Source: Stenopsyche tienmushanensis (lineage: Eukaryota > Arthropoda > Insecta > Trichoptera > Stenopsychidae). From it: 64,000 nt of DNA. Where the stretch lies: NCBI GenBank assembly GCA_008973525.1, contig WACJ01000331.1:248001-312000 (forward strand). The letters run 5' to 3'. The notes beneath the pieces were generated by a model that did no database searches, had not been told where the DNA came from, and saw nothing but the letters and a program-made list of their open reading frames with translations. Both the position numbers and the translations under genes were made by a program. This document shows, piece by piece, positions 42,541 through 53,435 of the stretch. The stretch's first letter is position 1; the number at the start of each line of letters is the position of its first letter.

Positions 42541-43480
42541 ATTGAGTGGCCGTCAATGTTGTAAATAAAGGTAAGTTTTTCAATAATAATGACGTTTCAT
42601 CAATTGGGAAATTGCATCTACTTCCAGCTACATGCGGATTGAACAGATGATTATATCTAAATGTGACCCGAGTTTAAATAAACTTTTACGGGAAACTGAC
42701 TCGAGCATATCTATCAATTCTGTCAATGTCATCCGTTTCAATTAGTAGCTTCTGGGTTTTCATAGGCAAAATACCACTTACGTTGTAACCGAGAGAACGT
42801 TTTATTGTCATAATTTCATCTCACAATAAATGGGAAAAGGGGTGCCAAGATCCTTCTAATGTGTCTAATAAATTAATAAACTTATCGCATATCTCGCTAA
42901 CAAATTTACATTGATTTTTTAATGTATTTGTGTCAGACTCATACAACTCTATAATTCGTCCTTTTCCTACACTTGTTGTATCTGAGTTTTTAAAAATATC
43001 TATACATCAAACTATGCGTCCAAATATTTGACTGATTTGAACCATGATTTCCAACGGGTTATAATTGAACTCGTAAATAATACTGTTGGGAGATGAGGTT
43101 ACGATTTCTACAAAAATGCAACAAAACTTGATTTTATTTTGCGGGAATGCAAAAATGGCATTTTATGTCATCTCCATGACTTATTTCTTCATATCTGCTC
43201 CATATAATGGAACATACGTTCTTCTTAATTGGTCTGCACATGAAAAATCGCTCGATCGCAAATCACATATTCCCAAAAATATTATTTCACCGCAGGATGG
43301 TTCAACTTTTCCAGGGGTATATTGGCTTTGAGGCATGTGCAAACGGTTTTTTTTTATGAATTTCGATTTTTCTTGTCTTCTATCTATTATATTTGTTATT
43401 GTCGATTGACGAGTATTACTTGTGGCAGGTGTCAAAGCTGTCTTCTTGTGTCCATTCATATTATATTAGTGTTTGGCATC
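42541..43480. other. Stretch without a recognisable gene
   Basis: AT-rich. ORFs 43086-43331 (+) and 43181-43459 (-) overlap one another. The minus-strand reading (MNGHKKTALTPATSNTRQST) could be an N-terminal BED-type fragment, but I cannot place it. Confidence 0.3.
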
Positions 43481-43488
43481 ATAGAGCA

Positions 43489-43567
43489 GGTCCGGTCAAA
43501 TATCGTTTCGGACGAACCGGTACCGGCGAGATCGAACCGTCAACGGCACCACAGTGTGGATCGGGCC
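43489..43567 (-). mobile_element. TTAA-type MITE fragment
   Basis: Same terminus as at 30777 (GATCGGGCC then TTAA at 43568-43571), preceded by GAGATCGAACCGTCAACGGC. Only one half of the inverted-repeat element is present. Confidence 0.55.
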
Positions 43568-43571
43568 TTAA

Positions 43572-44334
43572 TAGAGTTGTCTTCGAATACTACTCTGATA
43601 TTCATATACAAAACATTAACATCAGTATCCACTTTTAAGCCGAAAAGTTACACATTTATTGAAGTTTTTTGTAATTTTCAGTATGCGATTTCAATTTCAA
43701 TATGTAATTTTCATACGAAAAAGCATTTTCGAAATCGAAACAATTGTACTGCAGCCAAGAATATCCAATAAATTAGCAAAAATGGAACAGCAAGTTTTGC
43801 ATTAATTTGTTGAGAAGAAAACTCATTGTTTCTGTTAAATTTTAATGTGTCAGACTGTTAAATTTTAATGTATAGTTACGTACATCTGTCACATTATAAG
43901 ATAAAAAAAAATTACATAAATAACTAATTTTATTTTAGTATTGGTGGTCCGCAAAAAAGTATTCAGATTTAGCAGATGATTTTAAATGGAAATACGAAAT
44001 AGAAATTGTTAAATTACTATTCTCTCATTCATTAGGAATGGAACCACTCTAGATTAAAGATTGAAGGTTGATAATTTTATATTTCGTTTTGGATACACAT
44101 AATACTTTGTCCAACTATGTAAAAATAAAGCATGTAATAGGTAATCCAATTATGTATTCATTATTATCAACTATAGAATAGTAAAACTGAACCATCCGGA
44201 TATTCTTATAATTTTTGAAGTATGAAAAAAACAAAACATTTTACATATATAAATTTTGTTCTTAATTTAGTTTTAATCTGTACCGCCGTTGACGTTGGTT
44301 TTATTGTTAGAAGTGTATTAAGCTGAGGAGCATC
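43572..44334. other. Stretch without a recognisable gene
   Basis: AT-rich, no motif beyond short ORFs. Confidence 0.35.
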
Positions 44335-44545
44335 GACATACATGTATGTCCGAATTCTCATGTCCCAAAAAGAGCACTTAGCGCAGTTCGGGAGACAGAG
44401 ACGGATAGCTTTCTCACATGCATCTCATGATTGTATAGATCGTTAAGCCCAAATTTATGATTTCGATTTCAAGTGTGTTATTTTTTACGCAAAGAAACGA
44501 CTGTATATTGTGTGTTATCGAGAGTGTTTGTTTATTAACGGCTTG
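44335..44545 (+). repeat. Dispersed repeat shared with 30.78-31.03 kb
   Basis: Starts with the perfect 16-bp palindrome GACATACATGTATGTC (44335-44350). The rest matches the 31 kb copy inversely. It ends in TTTATTAACGG, with a TTAA where the 31 kb copy carries the MITE, which suggests that this is the unoccupied form. Confidence 0.55.
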
Positions 44546-44934
44546 CCGTTCTTCTCTGCGCGTTGAATGAATCTTTGTTCAATTATCATTTCCTTCTAAA
44601 GGAGGAGTAAATGAATCGATTTTTTGTGCATTGTTTATGTAAAGAAATGACGTGGTCTTGTATTCACTATCAAGTGTTCATTTACAATTGAAGATTGACT
44701 TACGCTGATTAGGAGCTGACAGAAAGTAATCGGCGTAAAGCGATTATGACATCAACGACTTCATTGATTTTAAATTTGCTCGCTCCTCAACAGGTTAAAA
44801 ACACGTCCAACTTTTATGTCCTTTTATATTGATCCAAATATTTGAAATCTATTTTTTTCAAATTATTCGTACTCATAATTGTACGTTTTCACAAGAGATA
44901 AAAATTAACATTATATTAAGTATGTAATTTTGAT

Positions 44935-45295
44935 GGAATTCAAGGTAATACTCTGGAATGTTTTCAGAGCATTCGATCATTTGCCTTGTTTTGAAAATAC
45001 GTCGTTACTTTGATTGGAAATCGTCCTTATCATCACCTGGGAATGTTCCAAAAAGCTCAATGATATGCATTGTTTTTCAAACAAGTCATTATTACGGTTA
45101 TTAAGATATGTGAATTGTCGAACTGGAATTCGCTTGCAATTTCGACTTTGGGAACGTTTTGGAGTGTCATTTAGCCGAGTATCATTACTCCCTTGCAAAA
45201 ACCTTTTCATAAAAAAAAAAAATCGACAGGTTTGCACGGCAACTCCATCCTTTCTATGTCGGTAATTTTACAACCAGTTTTCCTTCCCTGCTACA
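44935..45295 (-). mobile_element. Solo LTR fragment, copy 4
   Basis: Minus-strand 5' part of the TGTAACGTGG-type LTR. It begins TGTAGCAGGGAAGG at 45295 and contains GTTGCCGTGCAAACCTGTCG and AGTAATGATACTCGGCTAAA. The 3' half with TATA and the hairpin array is lost. The ORFs that cross it (45014-45265, 45193-45408) are incidental. Confidence 0.65.
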
Positions 45296-45740
45296 GAATC
45301 TTAAAACTCGAGATGTTTCACGATCAACTCGTCCTGACCTTTCCTTTTTCTGTGATGTTTAAGAGACAATACATATTTCAATACTATATCATTATATTAA
45401 CATATTGAAAATTTGCTGCTGCATCGGTTTCCCCAGCGGCATTTTGTCAATGAGTGAAATTGTGGCATTAAAGGTTTTTTTCAGCCTCGTGTCCGAACCG
45501 ATTCGTTGAACATAAGTGAGATAGTCGCGGTACCCGAGTTCAGCGAAGGCAAAAAAAAACACTACCCCTAAGTAATGATTTCGCCTAGGTAGTGAATACA
45601 CAAGTGTTGTGATCGTTCGTCGATTTTGAAAAATATACTATTAAGAATATTATTCGGATATTTCTCCAAATATTTATATAAATTATTTCTCCAAATATCC
45701 GAATATATGTATAAAATATCCGAATATATGTATATCATTT
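45296..45740. other. Left end region of hAT-F
   Basis: No gene. From about 45640 on there are repeated ATATCCGAATATATG motifs, matched by TATATCCGAATA near the right ends at 47765-47785 and 62025-62040. They look like subterminal transposase-binding repeats. The exact left terminus was not identified. Confidence 0.4.
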
Positions 45741-45747
45741 TGTGAGA

Positions 45748-47660
45748 ATGGATAATAATTTGCAATCAGCGGTGTGTAATAAATGTGGGAAAACTTTTGG
45801 ATGTAAAGGATCTACAACGACTCCTATGATAAATCATCTGAAATCTCATAATATTTCTCTAAATAAGACTGTGAATTATGACACTATCATAGAGATTGAT
45901 CCAAAGGAAACCAAAATTGAAAAATCGACAACCAACATTATTTTGAATTATATCAAGAAAGAATCGTTACAGGAAATTTTATCAAGAGTCGTTGCAGTTG
46001 ATGGCGTGTCTGTCTATTATTGCTATAACAAAATCAAAAGATATCAAGGGTTATGTGGAATCTAAAAGCTACACAATACCCAAAAGTGCTATGACGATAA
46101 CATCACAAATTATCCAAATTTACGAAGAAAAACATGACAAACTTCGAATTACTTTTCAAAACTACAAGAAGGAGAATCACTTATTATCTATTACAGTCGA
46201 CGAATGGATTGATTGTGCTATCACACTATATTTAAATCTGTTTTGGGACTGATGGTAAGGTCCGATCCACACTATGGTGCCGTTGATGGTTCGATCTCGC
46301 TCCGATCCCGGTTCGATCAAATATTCTTACACAAGAAACAGTCAGAGTATTCACACTATCGGATCGTTCCAATCCCATTTTTGTATGAGAATATTTGACC
46401 GGACCGAGACCGAGACCGAGAGCGAGATCGAACCGTTACCGGCACCATAGTGTAGATCGGGTCTGAAACTTTTGAATCATACGTTTTGGGGCTATGTGAA
46501 ATCAAAGACACGGGAAATGCTGAAAACATCAAAATGCTAGTAGTGAATAAATTAAAAGAATTTGATATTGATATCGAAAGTGATGTGATTGCTTCAACCA
46601 ATGATGGTGCAGCTGTTATGAAAAAGTATGGGAGCAGCTTAAACGTTATTTATCAACTTTATTTCAATCATGCTTTGCATTTAGCAGTAATGGATTGCTT
46701 ATATCAAAAGAGAGATATTTCTCGTCAATGTCAGGAAGAAGAAAATGTCTCATAACGTTGAAGTAATCGAAGAAGAAAACTATTTGATGCAAAATAATAT
46801 CGGAATTGTACTGCAAAAAATTCGAAAAGTTATAAGAATCTTTAGAAAATCGCCCATAAAAATACAATTTTACAAAAAAATATTTTTCAACGGGAGAATA
46901 AGAAACTAAAACTATTGTTGTTGGATATAAATATTCAGTGGAATTCGATGATTGTTATGATAAAAAGATTTATAAAATAGCTTATCCTCGTCGGAGGATA
47001 TGAATATGGATACTATTTCTGAAAGTGAATTAATGATTTTAAGAAATCTACCTGATGTTCTGACTCCAATGGAAGTTGCCATTAATGAATTGAGTGTTAA
47101 TATTGCAACAATAATAACGACCGAGGGAGTTTATAAATTTATATTTGATAAGTTTGAAAAATTTGGAAGTTCGTTAAGTTATGAATTATTACATGCAGTA
47201 AAAAAGAAAATGAACGAACGCTGACATCACACTCTTGATATATTTAGAAAGTGGAAATTTTCCCAGTTCTAATAAACATTTTTGATACTCAACCAAATAT
47301 GAAGATATTTCTTTGACACAAAGTATTATTGATAGTATTATATATTTTCTGATTATAATTTTTTAAATAACTGACAGGACTCTGGTGAAGAAATTATATC
47401 TCTTCCTCTTTCATCTTCCGAATTGCACCATGAAATGCAAAATTAAATGTTGTCTCCCGCGAAAACGAAAAATTATGACAGTACAAATAACCTGAAAAAA
47501 TATTTCAAATATTTAGATCAATATAAAAGGACAGAAAAGTTAGACGTGTTGTTTAATACACTTCTAACAATAAAACTTACGTCAACAGCTACTCAACAAG
47601 TATTTTCAACGACAGGGAAAATTAAGGACAAACTTAAAATATAAAACATTCAATGCTCTG
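45748..47660 (+). pseudogene. hAT-F transposase pseudogene (BED finger to hATC)
   Basis: The start ATG at 45748 opens a BED zinc finger, CNKCGKTFGCKGSTTTPMINHLKSH (C-x2-C...H-x4-H). It then continues with LSITVDEWIDCAITLYLNL (about 46188-46245). The reading is cut by the MITE at 46259-46463 and resumes with FESYVLGLCEIKDTGNAENI, KMLVVNKLKEFDIDIESDVI, ASTNDGAAVMKKYG (catalytic Asp in NDGA) and NHALHLAVMDCLY. After degraded DNA, the dimerisation block TSTATQQVFSTTGKIKDKLK ends near 47644. Usual order for BED-type hAT transposases, about 600 residues. Several frameshifts. A second, shorter copy is at 61.6-62.1 kb. Confidence 0.78.
46259..46463. mobile_element. MITE with long inverted repeats inside hAT-F
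   Basis: A 205-bp element whose halves are inverted copies: GGTCCGATCCACACTATGGT at the left and, inverted, GACCCGATCTACACTATGGT at the right, continuing through GCCG...GGTTCGATCTCGCT over more than 60 bp. Flanks are GTAA and TGAA, possibly mutated TTAA, since the two related ends at 30777 and 43567 both abut exact TTAA. It interrupts the transposase reading. Confidence 0.7.
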
Positions 47661-47984
47661 TTATTTTTAAAATATGAATTTTTAAAGTTTCAATTAAAGA
47701 CATAATAAAAATGAGCTCGTTTTAATGATAATGTTTTGTTATTTTCATTCCTCAAAAACTATGCGGACATCCGAATATATCCGAATAGGGGCAATGGTTA
47801 GTATTCGATAAGCTTATAATGACGAATAATTGTAATTCCTAGTGGTGGCATTACAAAAATATACGAGTATATAACGAAACATTCTCAAAACATGAGATAT
47901 CCCCTAATTTCATTTTTTCGTCCAATCTATATTTATGTTTATTTCAATAAAAATACAAACAAAACTCGGCCAAAAAGATTTATT
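47661..47984 (+). mobile_element. Right end of hAT-F copy 1
   Basis: Aligns to 61925-62105: GCTCTGTTAT, ATATCCGAATA repeats and the common end GACGAATAATTGTAATTCCTAG at about 47825-47845. That gives an inverted terminus of CTAGGAATTACAATTATTCG. Confidence 0.55.
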
Positions 47985-48660
47985 TATCTAAATTCTAAAG
48001 TCACTTCATAGAATACATTTATAATATAATGTGTAAAATACATTGCTAACATTTTCAAATGAATATTTTATCTCTTATTGTATACTTCAAGGGCTAACAG
48101 AGTCGGTACTATCAGAATGTCTTTGCAACAATTCTAAACAATAGTTAGTACAGGCTGATTAAAAAATGACATCAAATAAATTGTAATAAATTTTACAAAA
48201 GTCATTTAGAAAGTCTATTTTCTCGTCAATAAGAATATTCAGTTAATCGGAAAGAACAGGATTAATACAAATTAAAATTGAAAGTACTTTCAATTGCGTT
48301 AAATTAACATTGATGATCAGATGACTATCGCCTTTTATTGTTAATACAATAGATCGGCGGTTCTTAAACTTATATAGTTCGCGGATCCCCTCTTGAGCAA
48401 AATTTTTTATGCGCAATTTTTTTTCACGCACCCTATTAGAACAAACATTTTTTGGTGATCTCATTTCAACCTTTATCAAACAAACAAACATTTCTTGGTC
48501 AAATATTGTCAAAATTCTTATAATGTTTTCTGAAAATAATTCCACGAAAATTTAGGTAAGTACAAAACACTTTAGGTAAGTATACTCGGGCCTAGTATAA
48601 CACAGTTATATGGTTCCACAAAAACGCCGTGTAATTCAAATTCGTGTTATAGAAGGTTCA
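47985..48660 (-). repeat. Upstream unit of the duplicated locus, copy 3, plus Tigger-like end
   Basis: Inverse of 39568-39940 (47985-48330) followed by extra sequence with a hAT-like GGCGGTTCTTAAACT end near 48350. At 48573-48660 the Tigger-like terminus TACTCGGGCCTAGTATAACA appears, matching the inverse of 39480-39567. The SINE interrupts it at 48672. Confidence 0.55.
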
Positions 48661-48661
48661 C

Positions 48662-49176
48662 ATAGTTCATATTTTTTTTTTTTTTTAAATCCTTATGACG
48701 TCCATCAAAGCATGAATCTTTGATGTGTCATATCCGATAACGGATATAGGGTGATCTCCATAGGAGATCTTACTTGGGAGATGATTTTTAATGTGGTGGT
48801 TTCCCGTTGCCTTCCACACGTGGTAAAGTAAGGATAGGATTATTTGGAAAGGTAGGAGAGGAGAGAATCTATGAGTGAGTAGCGAAATTATCATTATATA
48901 TATAAATGATAATTTAATTATTGTTGCAAATTCAATTACTCACTCATGGGCGTCCCTGCACGACTTTATTAATCGCCTCAGAATTTACTTTTTCTAATCC
49001 AGGAAATCAGGGTAAACCTGGATCGAGACGATCGATCAGAATTATTAATATTTCCGATCTCCCAAATTTGTTGGTACGGTGAAAATTTTTCCACAATCTG
49101 GATTTGAACCCGAACCTTTGCAACAAGAGTCCAGAATCTAAGCCACTATACCAACACTTGGTCGAATAGTTCATAT
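48662..49176 (-). mobile_element. tRNA-derived SINE with 11-bp target duplication
   Basis: Minus-strand SINE of 493 bp (48673-49165) flanked by the perfect repeat ATAGTTCATAT (48662-48672 and 49166-49176). The head reads GTTGGTATAGTGGCTTAGAT (A box) and GGTTCGGGTTCAAATCC (B box), a tRNA-like pol III promoter. The body contains GGAAGGCAACGGGAAACCAC. It ends in a run of about 15 A (T on +, 48673-48686). An AT-rich fold-back sits mid-body (48871-48947). The perfect duplication suggests a young insertion. Confidence 0.88.
48871..48947. repeat. Fold-back inside the SINE
   Basis: ATGAGTGAGTA (48871-48881) and TACTCACTCAT (48937-48947) are perfect inverted repeats. Within them AAATTATCATT pairs with AATGATAATTT around (AT)n. 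It may be a small MITE inserted into the SINE body or an expanded internal structure. Confidence 0.65.
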
Positions 49177-49194
49177 AAGTAAGTACTTATACAC

Positions 49195-50190
49195 TTATCC
49201 CTCGATATACGCGGTAGATACGCTCCGAGCGAAACCACGTAAATCGAGACTTTAGGTTCATACAAAAACGGAAGATAGGTTCCAGAAAATAAAAATCCGC
49301 GTAAATCAAGACTTCAAGTTCATATAAAGTAGAGGGATAGGTCCTAAAAAACCGCGTAAAACGAGTACATTGTATATACAGGTATATCTGAATAAAAAAT
49401 AGAGTTTTATTAAGAAATAGATTTAATAGCTCGACATAAATTTATAACATGTTTATAATTAAAAGCATAATTATATAAAGATAATTTTATTATTCCACAT
49501 CCTCACTGCTGTATTCTAATTCAACCATTTTTTTTCTTTTGGGTTGGCTCGAAATCACTACTATCATCGGATTCAAATCCAGCGGAAGGCTCTTCTTCTC
49601 GTCTTATTAAATAGTCTGTAACAAATTTTTGTGTTGTGTTTTTTTTAAGTCTTTGTAAATTTCACTGTATTGCGCGCAAATGCTTTTAAGGTCTCGCTGA
49701 AATTTAACAGTACGTTTAATAACAGGATCAGTGTCCAAAACCTTATTTTCAAAGTGATTGGCCAATATCTTTAGACATACATTTATTTGGTTTATTAGTA
49801 ATGTCATTGTTACTACAATCGCTACTTTTAACATTTTCTTTTTCGTTAGTTGACACCATATAAATCAATTTTTCTTTGTCTATTTCCTGATCAACAAACA
49901 ATTCATCGATATCACTGAATTCAAAATTCTCCAACCCTTGTTCTAACGCTTTTGTTATATTTAAAATGCTGTTAAATGTTTCATTTTTTCGAAGAATTAT
50001 ATGATTACGTTCAACTACTTCTGGCCATACTGCTCTCCAACAAGCATTTAATGTTGACTTTTTAATTTCTTAAATTGCTAATCCTATAAATTTCCCACAA
50101 TTTAAGATAGTGAAAAATTTCTAGACTTGATTTTTACAAAATGTATTTTTTTCTGACTGCGTAAAATGGGTACCGCGTAAATGAATGTAC
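49195..50190 (-). pseudogene. Tigger-like transposase C-terminal remnant
   Basis: The terminus TCCCTCGATATACGCGGTAG near 49197 is of the Tigger/pogo style, and TTACGCGGTACCCATTTTAC (inverse, about 50160-50180) may be the other end. The minus strand encodes CWRAVWPEVVERNHIILRKN (about 49985-50045), the run LENFEFSDIDELFVDQEIDK, and HFENKVLDTDPVIKRTVKFQ with RDLKSICAQYSEIYKDLKK (49640-49770). It ends in an acidic tail (SSDFEPTQKKK). Order matches the Tigger transposase C-terminus, with the DDE core missing. Confidence 0.62.
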
Positions 50191-50439
50191 ATTGACGAAA
50201 TTAATTGAAAAATATTATCAATTTTTGGTGACATATATTTATGCGAGCTAACATTTTGTAAACTCAAGCATAAAAAACCTGATAAGATTTCAATAAAAAA
50301 TTTTTTTCGTCCGCCTTCCATTTTTTTTAATAAAAATCCAATCCGGCCCGTTTTTCACAAAAAATGTGATCCTTACTCTAGAGCAGCGGTTGTTAAACAG
50401 GGGTCCAAAAATCTAAGAAACTTCTAAAAAATACGTAAT
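50191..50439. other. Short interval
   Basis: AT-rich, with a GAGCAGCGGTTGTTAAACAG motif at about 50382 that could be a hAT end. No gene. Confidence 0.35.
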
Positions 50440-52990
50440 ATAAATTTCTTTGAAAATTTAAAATCTTTCAGCGGAATAAGAATATCGATATGTTGAGGCA
50501 TCGCATAACTCAAAATACCCCGTTAAAAAGATATCGATAATTCCACAAAAACAAATTATACCAATATTTTTACAAGAGGTATTTTTGAATCACACTGTAT
50601 ATAGCAATACAGTGTTGCAACGTGATGAAAAGGTTTGCAGTTATGTCGAGTGAGCAGTCGCAAGTTGGGAGTCGTCTCGTCACGTTCCAGTTCAATCTTC
50701 ATATTCCTGCAGAATTAAATAAATTCTTATTACAACCAGATTTGGAAAAAATCCAAAGCAAACAAGACTCCACTACGATTATAGCAGATTTCATGTGAGT
50801 TGTTGCAATTTTTACGTACTTATTACGAATGCCTTTGTTTAATCGATTTGTCTTCGTTTCGTCGATCTGCCGGAATTCCATTTAAACTGTCGATTATTAA
50901 AAATGAATATTTATCTATTCCAGATAGAAATGAAATGCGGATAAAAGAAGACTCCAATGCTCTAATACAATTGTGGTCGTATTCAAGTAAGCTTAATTTA
51001 ATCATCGAACGAAATTATTGTTACGTGCTATTTAGGAGCGGTTTCTTAAATTAAGATTGCATTAAACGTCGTGTATATTTAACCATATTCTGAATTAAAA
51101 TCTTAAATACAAATAAATTATTATAAATGAATACGAATTTATTCCAGAGTGAGATGAAATTCAGACAAAAAAGGCTTCAATGCTAAAATCCAATTTTGAC
51201 TGCATTAATGTGAGGATTTTATATACATCATTAATAGTTTCAGTAAATTTAAATCCACATAGATTTAGATGAAATTTGGATAAAAGTAGATTGCAATACT
51301 CTTTTATGCTTATAACCGTTTTCAAGTAAGTGTTTTTTTCCATTTAATAAAGTTATTGCTACAATTTTTCATGCTGATTACATGTGGGTCTTATTGAAAG
51401 AAGCAAATGTACTCAGTCGGAATTGCATTTAATATGTCTGTATTTAACCATACTGAGAACTAAAGTCAAACTCTTGACTCCAATTCTGGTAGATTATTAT
51501 CTATAACGACTACTTATCTATTCCAGATGGAAATGAAATGCGGATAAAAGAAGACTCCGATGCTCTAACACAATTGTGGTCGTATTCAAGTAAGCTTAAT
51601 TTAATCATCGAACAAAATTATTGTTACGTGCTATTTAGGAGCGGTTTCTTAAATTAAGATTGTGTTAAACGTCGTCTATATTTAACCACATTCTAAATTA
51701 AAATCATAAATACAAATAAATTATTATAAATGAATACAAATTTATTATAGAGTGAGATGAAATTCAGACAAAAAAGGCTTCAATGCTAAAATCCAATTTT
51801 GACTGCATTAATGTGAGGATTTTATATACATCATTAATAGTTTCATTAAATTTAAATCCACATAGATTTAGATGAAATTTGGATAAAAGTAGATTGCAAT
51901 ACTCTTTTATGCTTATAACCGTTTTCAAATAAGTGTTTTTTTTCCCATTTAATAAAATTATTGCTACAATTTTTCATGCTTATTACAAGTGGATCTTATT
52001 GAAAGAAGCAAATGTACTCAGTCGGAATTGCATTTAATATATGTCTGTATTTAACCATACTGAGAACTAAAGTCAAACTCTTGACTCCAATTCCGGTAGA
52101 TTATTATCTATAACGACTACTTATCTATTCCAGATTGAGATGAAATTTGGATAAAATATGACTCCAATGTCACAAACCAGCCTATGCCCGACTGAAATTA
52201 TTGTTGCCTGTTTTTCCAATATTAATTAAAGACATTTTAATTTGAAAAGACACAACGTAAAAGAATCGCACCTATGCAGCTATGGAAAGGTTTTGAATAT
52301 TTTTTTGTTTTTTGGTAAGCTATTTTCATTTATGATAATTTAATATACTTTTTCCCATTTATGTAGTTGAGAATTTTGTTCTATGTATGAATTCAAATAT
52401 TATTCCTACACATTTCATTAGGTACTTCATTTATTTAAAAGGTTATTTTGCGATAAAGATCTAAACTTTACCCTATATTTATAGCATTATTTGATAATAT
52501 ATTGATCGTTTCCCCTTCAACGGGTTTTTGTAGACGTGTAACTCTCGATGTAATCCTAACGTTTTAGTTCTTGCCAGCGTTAACGAATGATGGAAACTAC
52601 TTAACTTTCAAGGAATGACAGTACCGTCCAGTCAATATTTTAATTATTAATCGTATATTTAGAATGGGATATTTTCATTTTAACTAACTGAATGTGGTTC
52701 TTTTATTATTTCCAATTTTCCAGGGGTGCTTAACTTCATTCATAAGTTAAATTTTTTTTTTTCTGAATATATGAATATAGTGAAAATATTTTATTTTATA
52801 AATATGGTATTACACAGTTTTGCTTGGTACGATTGCTAATCTTCTTTGCATATATAAGTATAAATTTGATTTTATATTGATATATACTGATCAGACGGCG
52901 GTAAAAAATGCGAGAAAATGGACCAATTTAATTTCTTTTACAGTTTCCCAAGCTAAATTTGAGTTTCGAACAAAACAAAATTTACTTACC
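50440..52990 (+). other. Exon-like block family, copy 3 (right arm, expanded)
   Basis: Plus-strand orientation. Leader with ATG at 50643 (MSSEQSQVGSRLVTFQ) ending at CAT|GTGAGT (50794). Then blocks A 50924-50986 (63 bp), B 51148-51209 (62), C 51263-51325 (63), D 51527-51589 (63), E 51751-51812 (62), F 51866-51928 (63), G from 52134. Intervals are 161, 53, 201, 161, 53 and 205 bp, so ABC was duplicated to DEF. A, D and G follow TCTATTCCAG; A, C and D precede GTAAG. The common frame reads NEMRIKEDSNALIQLWSYS (A) and DEIWIKYDSNVTN (G). Stops in B, C and G argue for decay or non-coding RNA. F has lost its GT donor. Length and edges are conserved across all copies. Confidence 0.55.
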
Positions 52991-53170
52991 TTTAATTATT
53001 CTGTAAACAAAAACTTATACGTTCATGTTTTTTCCTTAAATATAACTTAAACATGTTTATTTTAAATGCGAAATATTTATTAGATAAATAAGTGCTTACA
53101 AAATTAATTTTAAATTTAAATTTAGTATTTTTTAACTGTAATCGCAAGTCACTTACTAAAAGCTCTAATC
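52991..53170 (-). pseudogene. hAT-G transposase, part after the hAT-A insertion
   Basis: Minus-strand reading LELLVSDLRLQLKNTKFKFK from the target duplication leftwards. Together with 55971-56210 it forms one hAT (GTF2IRD2/ZBED5-like) reading, split exactly at the duplicated 8 bp of hAT-A. Confidence 0.55.
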
Positions 53171-53435
53171 CAGGGATGGCCAACCCAAATGATCTTGCGG
53201 GCCACTTTGGCAATGCATCATCACTCCGCGGGCCGCATATAAAATTATATATCCCCATATTAGATTTAGATACACTATAGACATTTTTTTGGAGTGAAAA
53301 ATTGAAATATAATGAGTTATTATTATTGTATTTACTATAAGGAGGACCGAAAAAAATCCAAAAAAATATTCCTTAAAGAAAACTTTTAATTAAAAAAAAA
53401 CATAATTTTTTCAAAAAAATAGTTTCCATAATTTT

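Noticed and set aside
45014..45408. Two overlapping + ORFs of 71-83 codons
   Set aside because: They cross the minus-strand LTR fragment (44935-45295). The same sequence is non-coding LTR in the other copies.
49060..49165. Possible tRNA gene on the minus strand
   Set aside because: It is the head of a SINE with target duplications and a poly(A) tail, not a free tRNA.
50800..51054. 84-codon ORF and its near-identical copy at 35298-35552 as a conserved host gene
   Set aside because: The ORF runs through what looks like an intron between the leader and block A, and ends past the block A donor. Similarity of the two copies follows from segmental duplication, not necessarily selection.
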